DNA from: Pseudolabrys sp.
GTDB taxonomy: Bacteria; Pseudomonadota; Alphaproteobacteria; Rhizobiales; Xanthobacteraceae
Assembly (NCBI GenBank): GCA_026125895.1
Contig: JAHCKG010000008.1
Location: 90,798-154,797 of the forward strand
Length of the DNA: 64,000 bases
Reading direction: 5' to 3'
Shown: one piece after another, positions 34,621 to 43,235 of the stretch
How positions within the stretch are numbered: position 1 is the stretch's first letter
Layout of the letters: the number at the start of each line of letters is the position of its first letter
Notes under the pieces: generated by a model
What the model was told of the DNA's origin: nothing
What the model saw: the letters and a program-made list of their open reading frames with translations, nothing else
Databases searched by the model: none
Made by a program: the position numbers and the translations under genes

Positions 34621-35957
34621 CCAACCGCCGCGTGCGACATTTCGCGCTCGGTCTCATCCTCCTCCAGACCAGCAAGAAGGCTGACCTCTTCGTCCGAGGC
34701 CCCCAGTGTCCGCCAGGCAACGGTTTTTTCCACCACCCCTTGATAGGAGCAGAGCTTCGCCTGCGGCACGTGCGGCTCGATGCAACCGATGACCTCCTGC
34801 GTTTCCTGGAACCGCTTCACCGCCTCAATCATCAACCGCCGGAACTGCACAATGGCAATGTCGCTGGCCCCCAGCCTTTCCTGTGTCCGGTCGGCGATCA
34901 CGCCCATCGACTCCCACATGGCGATGTCCTGGTTCGGGATGCCCTGAATGCCGGTGAAATTCCCCGATTTCATCAGCTCGCGGTCCTGCAGGTAATCATT
35001 GCTCGCGTGCCGCTTGATCGGCCGAAACTGGGCATCGACATCTTCCCCCACCGAGAGCACACAGAACCTCCTCCAGGCGTCGGTATCGATACCGACCTTG
35101 TCCTCGTCTGCCCACGCGATGAAATGAAAATAGCTGCTGTCGTTGCTGCGCGGAACGATGACGCTGGCGACGTTATACGAACTGTTCGGCGGAATGAGAG
35201 CAGTGAACGGCGCGACATAGGTCGTGATACGGACGTAGTCGTGCGTATTTGCGTTGGTGATGGGCCGCCGAATGGCGGCGTAGCGCATGCCGTAATTGGT
35301 CAGTTGCACCTGAATGCGCGGGTTCTTGTCCGTCGAGGGCCGCACCCAATGGTCGCCTTTTGCGGTGGCCTCCCCCTTCGCCGGTCGCATATCGGACGAG
35401 TGCAAACTGGACGAATGAGCCGAGTCGATTTGCCCTTCCATAATCTGCGCCCAGTTGCAGGGGAGCTCGACCTTCGCGACAGCGACACGTGTCGTCGGGT
35501 TCGGCGCCCATGGCGGGACCTCAAAAGCCGGCATTGCTTCCGGGACCCCCATATAGGTCCACACGAAACCACCGGCCTCCCGGGTCGGGTACGACACGTG
35601 CTTTGCCTTCTCCTGCAGCGCGCTGCCCTTGGGCTCGGAAGGCATGTCGACGACATTGCCTTCGGCATCGAACTTCCAGCCGTGATAGAGGCAGCGAAGG
35701 CCGCATTGCTCGTTGCGGCCGAAAGCCAGCGATGCCTTGCGGTGCGGACAAAACTCGCCAAGCAGGCCGATTTTGCCATCGCTATCGCGGAACGCCACCA
35801 GCTTCTCGCCGAAAAGCTGAACGCGAACCGGAGCTCCGTCAGGCGCGGAAACCTGCTCCGATAAAAGCGCGGGCACCCAATGACGCCGCATCAGGCGCCC
35901 CATCGGCGCCTCACCTTCCACGAGACAAAGCAGCTCATTTTCGGCGGCCGTCAACAT
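34617..35957 (-). CDS. Phthalate 4,5-dioxygenase oxygenase subunit (Rieske non-heme iron)
   Basis: 446 residues. The Rieske cluster ligands are C70, H72, C89 and H92 (CPHR...CLYHGW). The mononuclear iron ligands H181 and H186 with the bridging D178 lie in GQIDSAHSSSLHSSDM. The length and the single-subunit (no beta subunit gene) arrangement match Pht3/OphA2. It hydroxylates phthalate at carbons 4 and 5 using electrons from the 31233-32210 reductase. Two copies of the MarR-type repeat lie upstream. Confidence 0.88.
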   Translation of the reverse strand: MLTAAENELLCLVEGEAPMGRLMRRHWVPALLSEQVSAPDGAPVRVQLFGEKLVAFRDSDGKIGLLGEFCPHRKASLAFGRNEQCGLRCLYHGWKFDAEGNVVDMPSEPKGSALQEKAKHVSYPTREAGGFVWTYMGVPEAMPAFEVPPWAPNPTTRVAVAKVELPCNWAQIMEGQIDSAHSSSLHSSDMRPAKGEATAKGDHWVRPSTDKNPRIQVQLTNYGMRYAAIRRPITNANTHDYVRITTYVAPFTALIPPNSSYNVASVIVPRSNDSSYFHFIAWADEDKVGIDTDAWRRFCVLSVGEDVDAQFRPIKRHASNDYLQDRELMKSGNFTGIQGIPNQDIAMWESMGVIADRTQERLGASDIAIVQFRRLMIEAVKRFQETQEVIGCIEPHVPQAKLCSYQGVVEKTVAWRTLGASDEEVSLLAGLEEDETEREMSHAAVG

Positions 35958-35994
35958 GGCGCTCCTCCTCTTTCCGGGTCAGCTCGCGTCTTTC

Positions 35995-36008
35995 CTTAGC
36001 TTACTAAG
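35995..36008. promoter_or_regulatory. MarR-type operator, copy 2 (before the oxygenase gene)
   Basis: CTTAG-CTTA-CTAAG: 5-bp arms with a 4-nt spacer. The right half continues as CTAAGTAT like copy 1; the left half is less conserved. It lies 38-51 bp before the oxygenase start on the minus strand. Confidence 0.65.
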
Positions 36009-36099
36009 TATTATACGGATGACACCCGATGACGTCTAGCTCCTGACCTGTCGAGCGGAACCGGAACGACTCGACAGCCGCTCCCGGCAATTCTATTAT

Positions 36100-36117
36100 C
36101 ACTTAGGTCGCTAAGTG
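36100..36117. promoter_or_regulatory. MarR-type operator, copy 3 (before the TAXI-TRAP genes)
   Basis: CACTTAG-GTCG-CTAAGTG: perfect 7-bp arms, 4-nt spacer, 73-90 bp before the TAXI receptor start. Confidence 0.75.
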
Positions 36118-36189
36118 TTCGGGCGTGCCATAGTCCGAACAACGCGCAAACCGGTCCAACGCCGGAAAAAGACAAGGGGAGGACGAGAA

Positions 36190-37170
36190 ATGTTGCGGTT
36201 CCTGATGGTCGCGGCTTGTTTGGCGCTTTCGAGTGGCGCTTACGCACAAGGGCAAAACTATCAACTGACTTTGGGCGGCGCGAGCCCCGGCGGCCTCTGG
36301 TCATCGCTCGGCCTCGGACTCGACAAGGTGATGAAGGCGGCCTACCCCGGCTCCACGGTCACCTATCAGACCTCCGGCGGCGGGTTTGCCAACATTCAAT
36401 TGTTGGAGAAAAACTCAGTTCAGCTCGGCATCGTCCACAACATGGAATTGCGCATCGCGCAGAATGGCGAGCCGCCATTCAAGTCAAAGATCGGCGACCT
36501 GCGCGTCATCGCCTATCTCTACAACTGGGCCCCTGTTCAGCTGCTTGTGAACAAGGACTTCGCCGAAAAATACGGCATCAAGACCTTCGAAGACCTGGCC
36601 ACCAAAAAGCCGCCTATCCGCGTGGCGACGAATCGCCGGGGCAACGTGGTCAACGAACTCGTCGACCGCATGTTCAAGGCCATCAACGTCACCGACAAGG
36701 ACGTTGCCAGCTGGGGTGGTAGTGTCGTTCCGGCCGCCTCCCAGGAACAGGACGACCTGATGCGCAACCGTCGCCTCGACGCGACATTCAACTCGCTGTT
36801 CGTGCGGCAGCGCTCGATCCTCGAAATGGCGAACTCGGTCAATCTCGTCATGCTGCCTGTTGGCGACGAGACCATCGCCAAGGTAGCTCAGAACGCCGGC
36901 GTCGATCGTTACGTCATCCCGGCGAAATCCTACGATTTTCAACCCGAGGACGTGCCGACCGTCTCACTCGGCGCCTTGCTTGTCGTCAACAAATCAATGT
37001 CGGATCAGGACGCCTATAACATTGCGAAGGCGCTGGTCGAACATGTCGATGAAATGCGCGGAGTCCACCCGGCCATGAAGGCCCTCAGCGCGAAATTTTT
37101 GACTGAGCAGAAGGCCGGCGAATTTCACCCCGGCGCGCTGAAGCTCTTCAAGGAGAAGGGTCTGCTCTGA
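36190..37170 (+). CDS. TRAP transporter solute receptor, TAXI family
   Basis: 326 residues; signal peptide about 1-19 (LMVAACLALSSGAYA-QG), then LTLGGASPGGLWSSLGLGLD and TSGGGFANIQLLEKNSVQLG, typical of TAXI receptors. ATG 36190 is chosen over an in-frame ATG at 36115, which would destroy the signal peptide. The periplasmic receptor hands substrate to the fused TRAP permease. Shared control with the phthalate oxygenase suggests that phthalate is the ligand (inference). Confidence 0.88.
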   Translation: MLRFLMVAACLALSSGAYAQGQNYQLTLGGASPGGLWSSLGLGLDKVMKAAYPGSTVTYQTSGGGFANIQLLEKNSVQLGIVHNMELRIAQNGEPPFKSKIGDLRVIAYLYNWAPVQLLVNKDFAEKYGIKTFEDLATKKPPIRVATNRRGNVVNELVDRMFKAINVTDKDVASWGGSVVPAASQEQDDLMRNRRLDATFNSLFVRQRSILEMANSVNLVMLPVGDETIAKVAQNAGVDRYVIPAKSYDFQPEDVPTVSLGALLVVNKSMSDQDAYNIAKALVEHVDEMRGVHPAMKALSAKFLTEQKAGEFHPGALKLFKEKGLL

Positions 37171-37195
37171 CCGCCCCTGCTTGAGCCCAACAAGC

Positions 37196-37222
37196 GGTCG
37201 CCGGCGCAACGGACCGGCGGCC
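37196..37222 (+). repeat. Intergenic hairpin downstream of the TAXI receptor gene
   Basis: GGTCGCCGG and CCGGCGGCC form a 9-bp stem (one G-U pair) with a 9-nt loop, 26 bp after the receptor stop. No T run follows. Confidence 0.5.
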
Positions 37223-37286
37223 GCCTTCATGTTTCACCGCAGATGTCTCCCCGGCGACGAAAGCCGCCACCACACGGCGCACACCC

Positions 37287-39191
37287 ATGATCGTGAAGCT
37301 TCTGTTTGAAACCGGAATTAGAAGGCCTCTAAGCCCGCCGGTTCGTGCGGTCACAAAGGCATATGCGGCGATTCTGGCAGTCTGGGTTCTCTATAACGTC
37401 ATCATTGCCGTCACCGATATCTTCGGAATGACGTTCATCTTTCTCGCGGCAATGTTGGCGCTGGTCTTTGTCACCTTGGCGCCGACCACCCGTTCGACGT
37501 CGATCAATCCAGGCGCGATCGACTGGACGCTGGCCGCCCTTTCGATCATTACAGGGCTGTATTTCTGGTGGAATCTGGAGACGATCGCCAATCGCATCAC
37601 GCTGTTCGACGAACTCACGCCGTGGGAGTTCGGCATGGGTCTGCTCACCATCCTGCTCGTTCTGGAAGCGACGCGCCGCTCCGTCGGCGCCGGGCTGACG
37701 TTGATCGTCCTCGTTTTCATCGCTTACAACTTGTTCGGGCATCATCTGTCCGGCGAAATATCCCACGGGTACATCTCGCTGCACCATTTCGTGGACACGA
37801 CCGTCTACACGACCGACTCCATCTATGGGGTGCCGGTGCGCGTCGCGGCCACCTATGCCTTTCTCTTCGTCTTGTTCGGCACCATCCTTGAACGGGCCGG
37901 TGGCGCGGACTTCTTCTATCGGATTGGCGCGCTTGTCGCCGGCCGCACGGTCGGTGGCACGGCCAAGATCGCGATCGTATCGTCGGGCGCCTACGGCATG
38001 GTCTCGGGAAGTCCGGTGTCGGATGTAGTGACCACCGGCTCCGTCACGATCCCGGCCATGGAAAATGCTGGCTACCGGTCGGACACCGCTGGCGGCATCG
38101 AGGTAGCTGCCTCGACGGGTGGCTCGATCATGCCGCCCGTCATGGGATCGGTCGCGTTCATTATGTCGGAATACACCGGCATTCCGTACAGCAAGATTGC
38201 AATTGCCGCGATCATTCCTGCGATTCTCTATTACCTCGGCGTCTTCGTGCAGGTACATTACATGTCGAAGAAGCTCGGCATGAAGAGCCTTTCCAAGGCT
38301 GACATACCGAGTTTCGTACAGGCCCTGCAACGCTGCGAGCTGTTCGTCGTCCCTCTCGCCGTCATCGTTGTGACGCTGTCCTACGGCTACGCGGCGACTT
38401 ATGCGGCTGCCTTCGGCTCATTGGCCGTCTTCGTGGTCGCTCTTTTCCGCAAAGGCACGCGCATCGACTTCCTCAAGCTGTACGATGTGCTGGCTGATTC
38501 AACGATCAAGGTGATCGGCGTCACTGCCGCTTGCGCTGCGGCTGGCCTCGTCATCGGCGGCTTATCGATGACCGGTCTGGCGGCCAAATTCTCGGCGTTG
38601 ATAGCCTACGCCAGTGGCGACTCCCTATTCATTTCGCTGTTCATTTCCGCCGCCGTAACGATCCTGCTTGGCATGGGCATGCCGACCCCGAGTGTCTACA
38701 TTCTCGCGGCCGCACTCGTGGCGCCGGTATTGCTAAAGCTGCAGGTTTCGGTGCTGGCAGCCAACATGTTCCTCCTTTATTTCTCGGTGCTGTCGGCGAG
38801 TACGCCGCCAGTCGCCGTCGCGGCTTACGCCGCCGCTGCGATTGCACGCGCAAATCCCATCAGCATTTCTGTCGTCGCGACGAGACTCTCGGTTGCGGCC
38901 GCGATCGTTCCATTCTCATTCGGCTACAGCCCTGAGCTGTTGCTGCAAGGCGCTTGGCTCGACGTTGCCATCGCCACTGTCACCGCTATCATTGGTGTGT
39001 ACCTGGTCGGGGTGGCGACCGAAGGCTACTTCAACGCGCCCCTCGGCAGGGTTCCACGGATACTGATAGGCATGGCGGGACTGTGCTTCGTCGCGCCTTC
39101 GATCCTTCTGGCCGCCGTCGGCACGGCCCTCGCCGTGCTCGGCTTTGCTCCAGCCCTGTATCCCCGCTTTGCACTGAAACGGCAGAGTTGA
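37287..39191 (+). CDS. TRAP transporter fused permease (4TM + 12TM)
   Basis: 634 residues, hydrophobic throughout. The N-terminal small (DctQ-like) part is fused to the large DctM-like part, the normal form for TAXI-TRAP systems. DctM-like blocks include AYGMVSGSPVSDVVTTGSVT, ASTGGSIMPPVMGSVAFIMS and LLGMGMPTPSVYILAA. It is a secondary, ion-gradient-driven importer in the inner membrane working with the TAXI receptor. It starts 116 bp after the receptor gene. Confidence 0.9.
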   Translation: MIVKLLFETGIRRPLSPPVRAVTKAYAAILAVWVLYNVIIAVTDIFGMTFIFLAAMLALVFVTLAPTTRSTSINPGAIDWTLAALSIITGLYFWWNLETIANRITLFDELTPWEFGMGLLTILLVLEATRRSVGAGLTLIVLVFIAYNLFGHHLSGEISHGYISLHHFVDTTVYTTDSIYGVPVRVAATYAFLFVLFGTILERAGGADFFYRIGALVAGRTVGGTAKIAIVSSGAYGMVSGSPVSDVVTTGSVTIPAMENAGYRSDTAGGIEVAASTGGSIMPPVMGSVAFIMSEYTGIPYSKIAIAAIIPAILYYLGVFVQVHYMSKKLGMKSLSKADIPSFVQALQRCELFVVPLAVIVVTLSYGYAATYAAAFGSLAVFVVALFRKGTRIDFLKLYDVLADSTIKVIGVTAACAAAGLVIGGLSMTGLAAKFSALIAYASGDSLFISLFISAAVTILLGMGMPTPSVYILAAALVAPVLLKLQVSVLAANMFLLYFSVLSASTPPVAVAAYAAAAIARANPISISVVATRLSVAAAIVPFSFGYSPELLLQGAWLDVAIATVTAIIGVYLVGVATEGYFNAPLGRVPRILIGMAGLCFVAPSILLAAVGTALAVLGFAPALYPRFALKRQS

Positions 39192-39249
39192 GCGGCAGGG
39201 CATCGCGGTTCGCGAGGCGCCTTCGATATCCTTCAAAGGACCACCAGCG

Positions 39250-40047
39250 ATGAGTTCCGACCATAGCTATACAGGCCCGGCATCGGTCGAAATCGCCGAC
39301 GAAGCCGCGCCATCGGAGGCGCCATCACCTGATTTGCTCAATGAACTGGTGGCCGCAAACCACATTCTGTTCGACCAGGGCGTCGTGGACGCGTTCGGCC
39401 ACGTCGCCGTTCGCCATGACAAGCGGCCTGACCGCTTTTTCCTCGCTCGGAATATGGCGCCAGGCCAGGTCACGCGCGACGACATCGTCGAATTCACCCT
39501 CGACGGAAAGGCGGTCGATGCCGGCGGCCGAAGGGTCTATCTGGAGCGCTTCATTCATGGTCAGATTCTTCGGGCGCGGCCCGACGTCAATGCGGTGGTG
39601 CACAGCCACTCTCACTCGATCGTCCCGCTCAGCGTCGTTCAGGGCGTGCAGCTAAAGGCCATATTCCATATGGCCGGCTTCATCGGGACCGGCGCCCCGG
39701 TGTTCGAGATTCGTGAAGCGGGCGGCGACTCAACCGATCTCCTGATCAGCAACAATGAGCTCGGGCGCGCACTCGCGCAGAAGCTGGACAGACATGACAT
39801 CGTGCTGATGCGCGGCCACGGGTCGACGGTCGCCGGCAATTCGGTAAAGCAGGCCGTCTATCGCGCCGTATATGCCGAGCTGAACGCACGCTATCAGCTC
39901 CAGGCCATGCAGCTCGGCGAAGTCACCTTCCTCACGCCAGGCGAAAGCCTCGCCTGCATCAAGAATGTGGAAGGCCAGGTCCAGCGTCCCTGGGACCTCT
40001 GGCTCGAGCAGGCTCGCCTGCGACGTAGCGGAAATGGCGCGCTCTAG
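39250..40047 (+). CDS. Class II aldolase/adducin-family protein (candidate dihydroxyphthalate decarboxylase)
   Basis: 265 residues. FDQGVVDAFGHVAVRHD, the zinc-binding HSHSHSIVP and RGHGSTVAGNS show the class II aldolase fold. It lies 58 bp after the TRAP permease and is probably co-transcribed. Homologues of this family act as decarboxylases of dihydroxylated aromatic acids, including 3,4-dihydroxyphthalate 2-decarboxylase of Gram-positive phthalate degraders. Its presence beside a Pht5-type decarboxylase is redundant or indicates a second substrate. It is only distantly similar to otnC in this window. Confidence 0.75.
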   Translation: MSSDHSYTGPASVEIADEAAPSEAPSPDLLNELVAANHILFDQGVVDAFGHVAVRHDKRPDRFFLARNMAPGQVTRDDIVEFTLDGKAVDAGGRRVYLERFIHGQILRARPDVNAVVHSHSHSIVPLSVVQGVQLKAIFHMAGFIGTGAPVFEIREAGGDSTDLLISNNELGRALAQKLDRHDIVLMRGHGSTVAGNSVKQAVYRAVYAELNARYQLQAMQLGEVTFLTPGESLACIKNVEGQVQRPWDLWLEQARLRRSGNGAL

Positions 40048-40246
40048 GCAGACGCCAGGCGGCGAACGCCGATTCGTCACTACGCCGCCTCAAGCGAACA
40101 TCGCTCGCGGAATAACCGTAGACGCAATCGGCGTGGCCGCCCTGCTTGAGCCATCCATGGCCGCGCGAACCTTCAGCGAGGTGGCGCGGCCGTCCGGTCA
40201 CCGCAGCAGCAGATCGCTCACGACTTGTGCCCCTTTCTGAGCCAGG

Positions 40247-41692
40247 TCAGGCCAGGTGGCTGACGAACTTGGTCTGCAGATACGCACTCAGACCTTCTAT
40301 GCCGCCTTCGTGGCCGTAGCCTGAATCCTTGATACCGCCGAACGGCGTCTCGGGCAGCGCAATGCCGAAGTGGTTGATGGTCAGCATGCCGGCATCGATA
40401 GAATCCGAAAGCTTGGCCGCCGTCTTCGCATCCCTGGTGAAGGCGTAGCTGGCGAGGCCGAACGGCAGGCTGTTGGCCTGCTCGAGCATCGAGTCGGCGT
40501 CCTTGAACGGCATCATCACCGCGACCGGGCCGAACGGCTCCTCGCTCAGGATTCGGGCATTCTGCGGCACATTGGTCAGCACCGTCGGCTCGAAGAAATT
40601 GCCGGCATTGCCGATACGCTCGCCGCCGGTCTCGACCTTGGCGCCCTTCTCTCTAGCGTCGAGGATGATGCTCTCCATCGCGTTGACGCGGCGCGGATTG
40701 GCAAGCGGGCCCATCTTGCTTGCCGGATCGAAACCGTCGCCGACCTTCACGGCCTTGGCGAGATCGATGAACTTCGACACGAACTTATCGTAGGCCTTTT
40801 CCTGCACGAAAAAACGCGTCGGCGACACGCAAACCTGGCCGGCATTGCGATACTTCAGAAAGGCCGTCAATGTCGCGGCGCCGTCGATATCGGCATCGTC
40901 GAACACCATGACCGGCGCATGGCCGCCCAGTTCCATGGTCGCGCGCTTCATATGCAGGCCGGCGAGCGACGCGAGCTGCTTGCCGACCGGCACCGAGCCG
41001 GTGAACGAGATCTTGCGGATCGTCGGATGCGCGATGAGGTATTCGGAAATCTCCGCCGGCACGCCGTACAGAAGATTGATGACGCCAGCGGGCACGCCCG
41101 CTTCCTCGAAGCACTTCACGAACTCGATCGGCGAGCCGGGCGTTTCCTCCGGGCACTTGACGATGATCGAGCAACCGGCCGCCAGCGCCGCGCTAATCTT
41201 GCGCGTCGCCTGCAACACGGGGAAATTCCACGGCGAGAAGCCCGCAACGGGACCGACCGGCTCCATCGTCACCATATTGCGCACGCCATCGGCGCGCGCC
41301 GGAATGATGCGGCCATAAGCGCGGCGGCCCTCGTCGGCGAACCAGTCGATGACGTCGGCTGAGCCCATGACTTCGAGTTTGGCCTCGCCCAAGATCTTGC
41401 CCTGCTCGAAGGTGAGCGCCGTGGCGATCTGCTCGGCGCGGGCGCGCACCAGATCGGCAGCCTTACGCAGGATCTTGGCGCGCTCGAAAGCCGAGACCTT
41501 GCGCCAAGTCTTGAAACCGGCGTCCGCCGCCTTCACGGCGGCGTCGAGGTCGGCCTTCGACGCGTGGCCGAGCTTGCCGATCGGCTGGTTGGTCGCGGGG
41601 TTGACGACGTCCTGGCTCTTGCCGGAGTTCGGCTGCACCCAGGCGCCGTTGATGTAATGGTCGAGCTTGGAAAGATACTGCGGCGTCGTCAT
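40247..41692 (-). CDS. NAD(P)-dependent succinate-semialdehyde dehydrogenase-like ALDH
   Basis: 481 residues. FSPWNFPVLQATRKISAALA, TMELGGHAPVMVFDDAD (Glu) and YRNAGQVCVSPTRF (Cys), with the GabD-like ending LPETPFGGIKDSGYGHEGG. It oxidises a semialdehyde to the acid. It follows the two orphan ABC ATPase genes on the same strand with a 41-bp gap. No transaminase is nearby. About 200 bp to the class II aldolase gene holds no gene. Confidence 0.88.
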   Translation of the reverse strand: MTTPQYLSKLDHYINGAWVQPNSGKSQDVVNPATNQPIGKLGHASKADLDAAVKAADAGFKTWRKVSAFERAKILRKAADLVRARAEQIATALTFEQGKILGEAKLEVMGSADVIDWFADEGRRAYGRIIPARADGVRNMVTMEPVGPVAGFSPWNFPVLQATRKISAALAAGCSIIVKCPEETPGSPIEFVKCFEEAGVPAGVINLLYGVPAEISEYLIAHPTIRKISFTGSVPVGKQLASLAGLHMKRATMELGGHAPVMVFDDADIDGAATLTAFLKYRNAGQVCVSPTRFFVQEKAYDKFVSKFIDLAKAVKVGDGFDPASKMGPLANPRRVNAMESIILDAREKGAKVETGGERIGNAGNFFEPTVLTNVPQNARILSEEPFGPVAVMMPFKDADSMLEQANSLPFGLASYAFTRDAKTAAKLSDSIDAGMLTINHFGIALPETPFGGIKDSGYGHEGGIEGLSAYLQTKFVSHLA

Positions 41693-41733
41693 CGGTCCAT
41701 GTCCATTTGAGAAGTGTCGTTCTTAGAGATCTT

Positions 41734-42348
41734 CTAGGCCAGCGCGCCGAGATACTGGCGCACATCAGGTTGCCGGGTCATGTCCGGCAGGTTGGCGTGC
41801 TCAGTCACCCCGCCTTTGTTGACGAACAGGAAACGTTCGCACACTTCCCTCATGATGTCGATCTGGTACGACGCCGTCGGATGCAGGCAGATGAAGACCA
41901 GCCGGTTCTCACCGCGCAGCTTGCGGAAGAAATCCAGCATGAAACCGATATAGCCATCCTGGGTGTTGAACTGCGGCTCGTCGAACAGATGGACCAGCGG
42001 ATAGGAACCAGCGGCCCGTTCCATCATGAAAGACGGCTTGCGCTTGCGGAAATGCCGGACCTGATACGATTGGTGATAGTGGATCGCCAACCGGTCCCGC
42101 TGCCCGTAGCGTACATTCTGGATGTCCTGACCGGCGACCGTCACCCTGCCCCCGGTCGGCGCATTCGAGCCGGCGATCATCTCAAACAAGGTGGTTTTGC
42201 CGGCGCCGTTCGGTCCCATGACGCCGACGATCTCGGAAGCGTTGAAGACGAGATCGACGCGCAGCGAAAAGGCCGGCGTCCGGTCGAAAACACCCCGATG
42301 GTAGACCTTCTCGACCCGGTCCAGTTGAAGAAGTGGCGCCGCGATCAT
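41734..42348 (-). CDS. Minimal ABC ATPase lacking the helical subdomain and LSGGQ signature
   Basis: Only 204 residues. Walker A GPNGAGKTT is at 45-53, the Q-loop-like HQSYQ at 92-96, Walker B LVHLFDEP at 118-125 and the H-loop H156 (FICLHPT). Only about 25 residues separate Q-loop and Walker B, where normal ABC ATPases have 70-90 including the alpha-helical subdomain and LSGGQ. It therefore probably cannot form a normal ATP sandwich by itself. ATG 42348 overlaps the stop of the LivF-like gene (ATGA), so the two are co-translated; pairing with LivF in a heterodimer is possible. There is no permease nearby. Confidence 0.75.
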   Translation of the reverse strand: MIAAPLLQLDRVEKVYHRGVFDRTPAFSLRVDLVFNASEIVGVMGPNGAGKTTLFEMIAGSNAPTGGRVTVAGQDIQNVRYGQRDRLAIHYHQSYQVRHFRKRKPSFMMERAAGSYPLVHLFDEPQFNTQDGYIGFMLDFFRKLRGENRLVFICLHPTASYQIDIMREVCERFLFVNKGGVTEHANLPDMTRQPDVRQYLGALA

Positions 42349-43046
42349 TGCAGCCCCCCGAGGAGCTGACGCTTCAGCGCCGGGTCGTCGCGCAGCACTG
42401 TCGCCTCGCCTTTCCATGCGACTTGCCCATGCGACAGCACGACCACGTGATCCGCGACGGACAGGGCGATGTCGGCGTTCTGTTCGACCACGATGCTGGC
42501 GATGCCGGCCGCCTTCAGACGGCGGATCACGCCGAGCACGTCGTCGACGATCTTGGGCGCCAGCCCCTGGCTCGGCTCGTCGAAAAGTACAAGCCCCGGC
42601 GAGCCGAGCAAGGCGCGGCCGATCGCCACCATCTGCATTTCACCGCCGGACAAGGTCTCGGCGTCACGCGCCATGAGATATTTTAGCGGAGAGAAAATCT
42701 CGGTCACCTCGCCTAGAGACCACGCACGGAAGGAGGTTCGCTTCTCACCCAGCATGAGGTTCTGACGAACCGTGAGCGTTGGACACAAGCGACGATCGTC
42801 CGGCACCCAGCCGATCCCAGCGCCAGCGATCTCGTGCGTCGGCCGCGCGGCGATCGACTTCTGCTGGAAACGAATATCGCCTTGCCGTGCCCGGGTTAGT
42901 CCGAGGATCGACCGCAATACCGTCGTCTTGCCGGCGCCATTGGCCCCTAACAAAGCCAGCACTTCGCCTTCGCGTACCGACAGCGATATGGAGAACAAAG
43001 CCTGCGTCTCGCCGTAGAAAGCCGTGATGTTGCTGACCTCGAGCAT
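42345..43046 (-). CDS. LivF-type ABC ATP-binding protein (orphan)
   Basis: 233 residues: LLGANGAGKTTVLRSILGLT (Walker A), WVPDDRRLCPTLTVRQNL (Q-loop region), LSGGEMQMVAIGRAL, LVLFDEPSQGLAPKIV and VEQNADIALSVAD. This is the branched-chain amino acid (LivF) class. ATG 43046 fits the family N-terminus MLEVSNITAFYGETQ. No LivH/LivM permeases or LivK lie near, so the system is incomplete here or works with components elsewhere. A LivK-like remnant lies far away at 14082. Confidence 0.85.
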   Translation of the reverse strand: MLEVSNITAFYGETQALFSISLSVREGEVLALLGANGAGKTTVLRSILGLTRARQGDIRFQQKSIAARPTHEIAGAGIGWVPDDRRLCPTLTVRQNLMLGEKRTSFRAWSLGEVTEIFSPLKYLMARDAETLSGGEMQMVAIGRALLGSPGLVLFDEPSQGLAPKIVDDVLGVIRRLKAAGIASIVVEQNADIALSVADHVVVLSHGQVAWKGEATVLRDDPALKRQLLGGLQ

Positions 43047-43064
43047 CAGTTCAGCCGCCCCAGA

Positions 43065-43124
43065 TTGGAAGAAACCGCGCAATGGGCGGACGTCATCAAG
43101 AAGCGCGATATCAAGCCCCAGTAA
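43065..43124 (+). pseudogene. 3' remnant of a tripartite-tricarboxylate (TctC/Bug) receptor gene
   Basis: The frame reads LEETAQWADVIKKRDIKPQ and stops. This is the standard C-terminus of TctC/Bug receptors (WxxVIKxxxIKPE/Q). Nothing upstream continues the gene; the LivF gene starts 18 bp away on the other strand. It points to a deletion or rearrangement at this junction. Confidence 0.6.
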
Positions 43125-43130
43125 CCCTCG

Positions 43131-43172
43131 CCGCGACTGCGCGCCGCGTGTCGGCACGCCCCGCAGTCGCGG
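43131..43172. repeat. Nested inverted repeat
   Basis: Outer arms CCGCGACTGCG/CGCAGTCGCGG (11 bp, perfect) enclose an inner GCGTG-TCGG-CACGC hairpin. It lies between the tctC remnant and the cupin gene. It could be the old terminator stem of tctC, though no T run follows, or a regulatory palindrome for the cupin gene. Confidence 0.6.
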
Positions 43173-43235
43173 AACGTGTGGACGCGATGGCGGCCCTTAT
43201 GACAAAATGAAGCGACCGCCACCGGGATGTGACGC

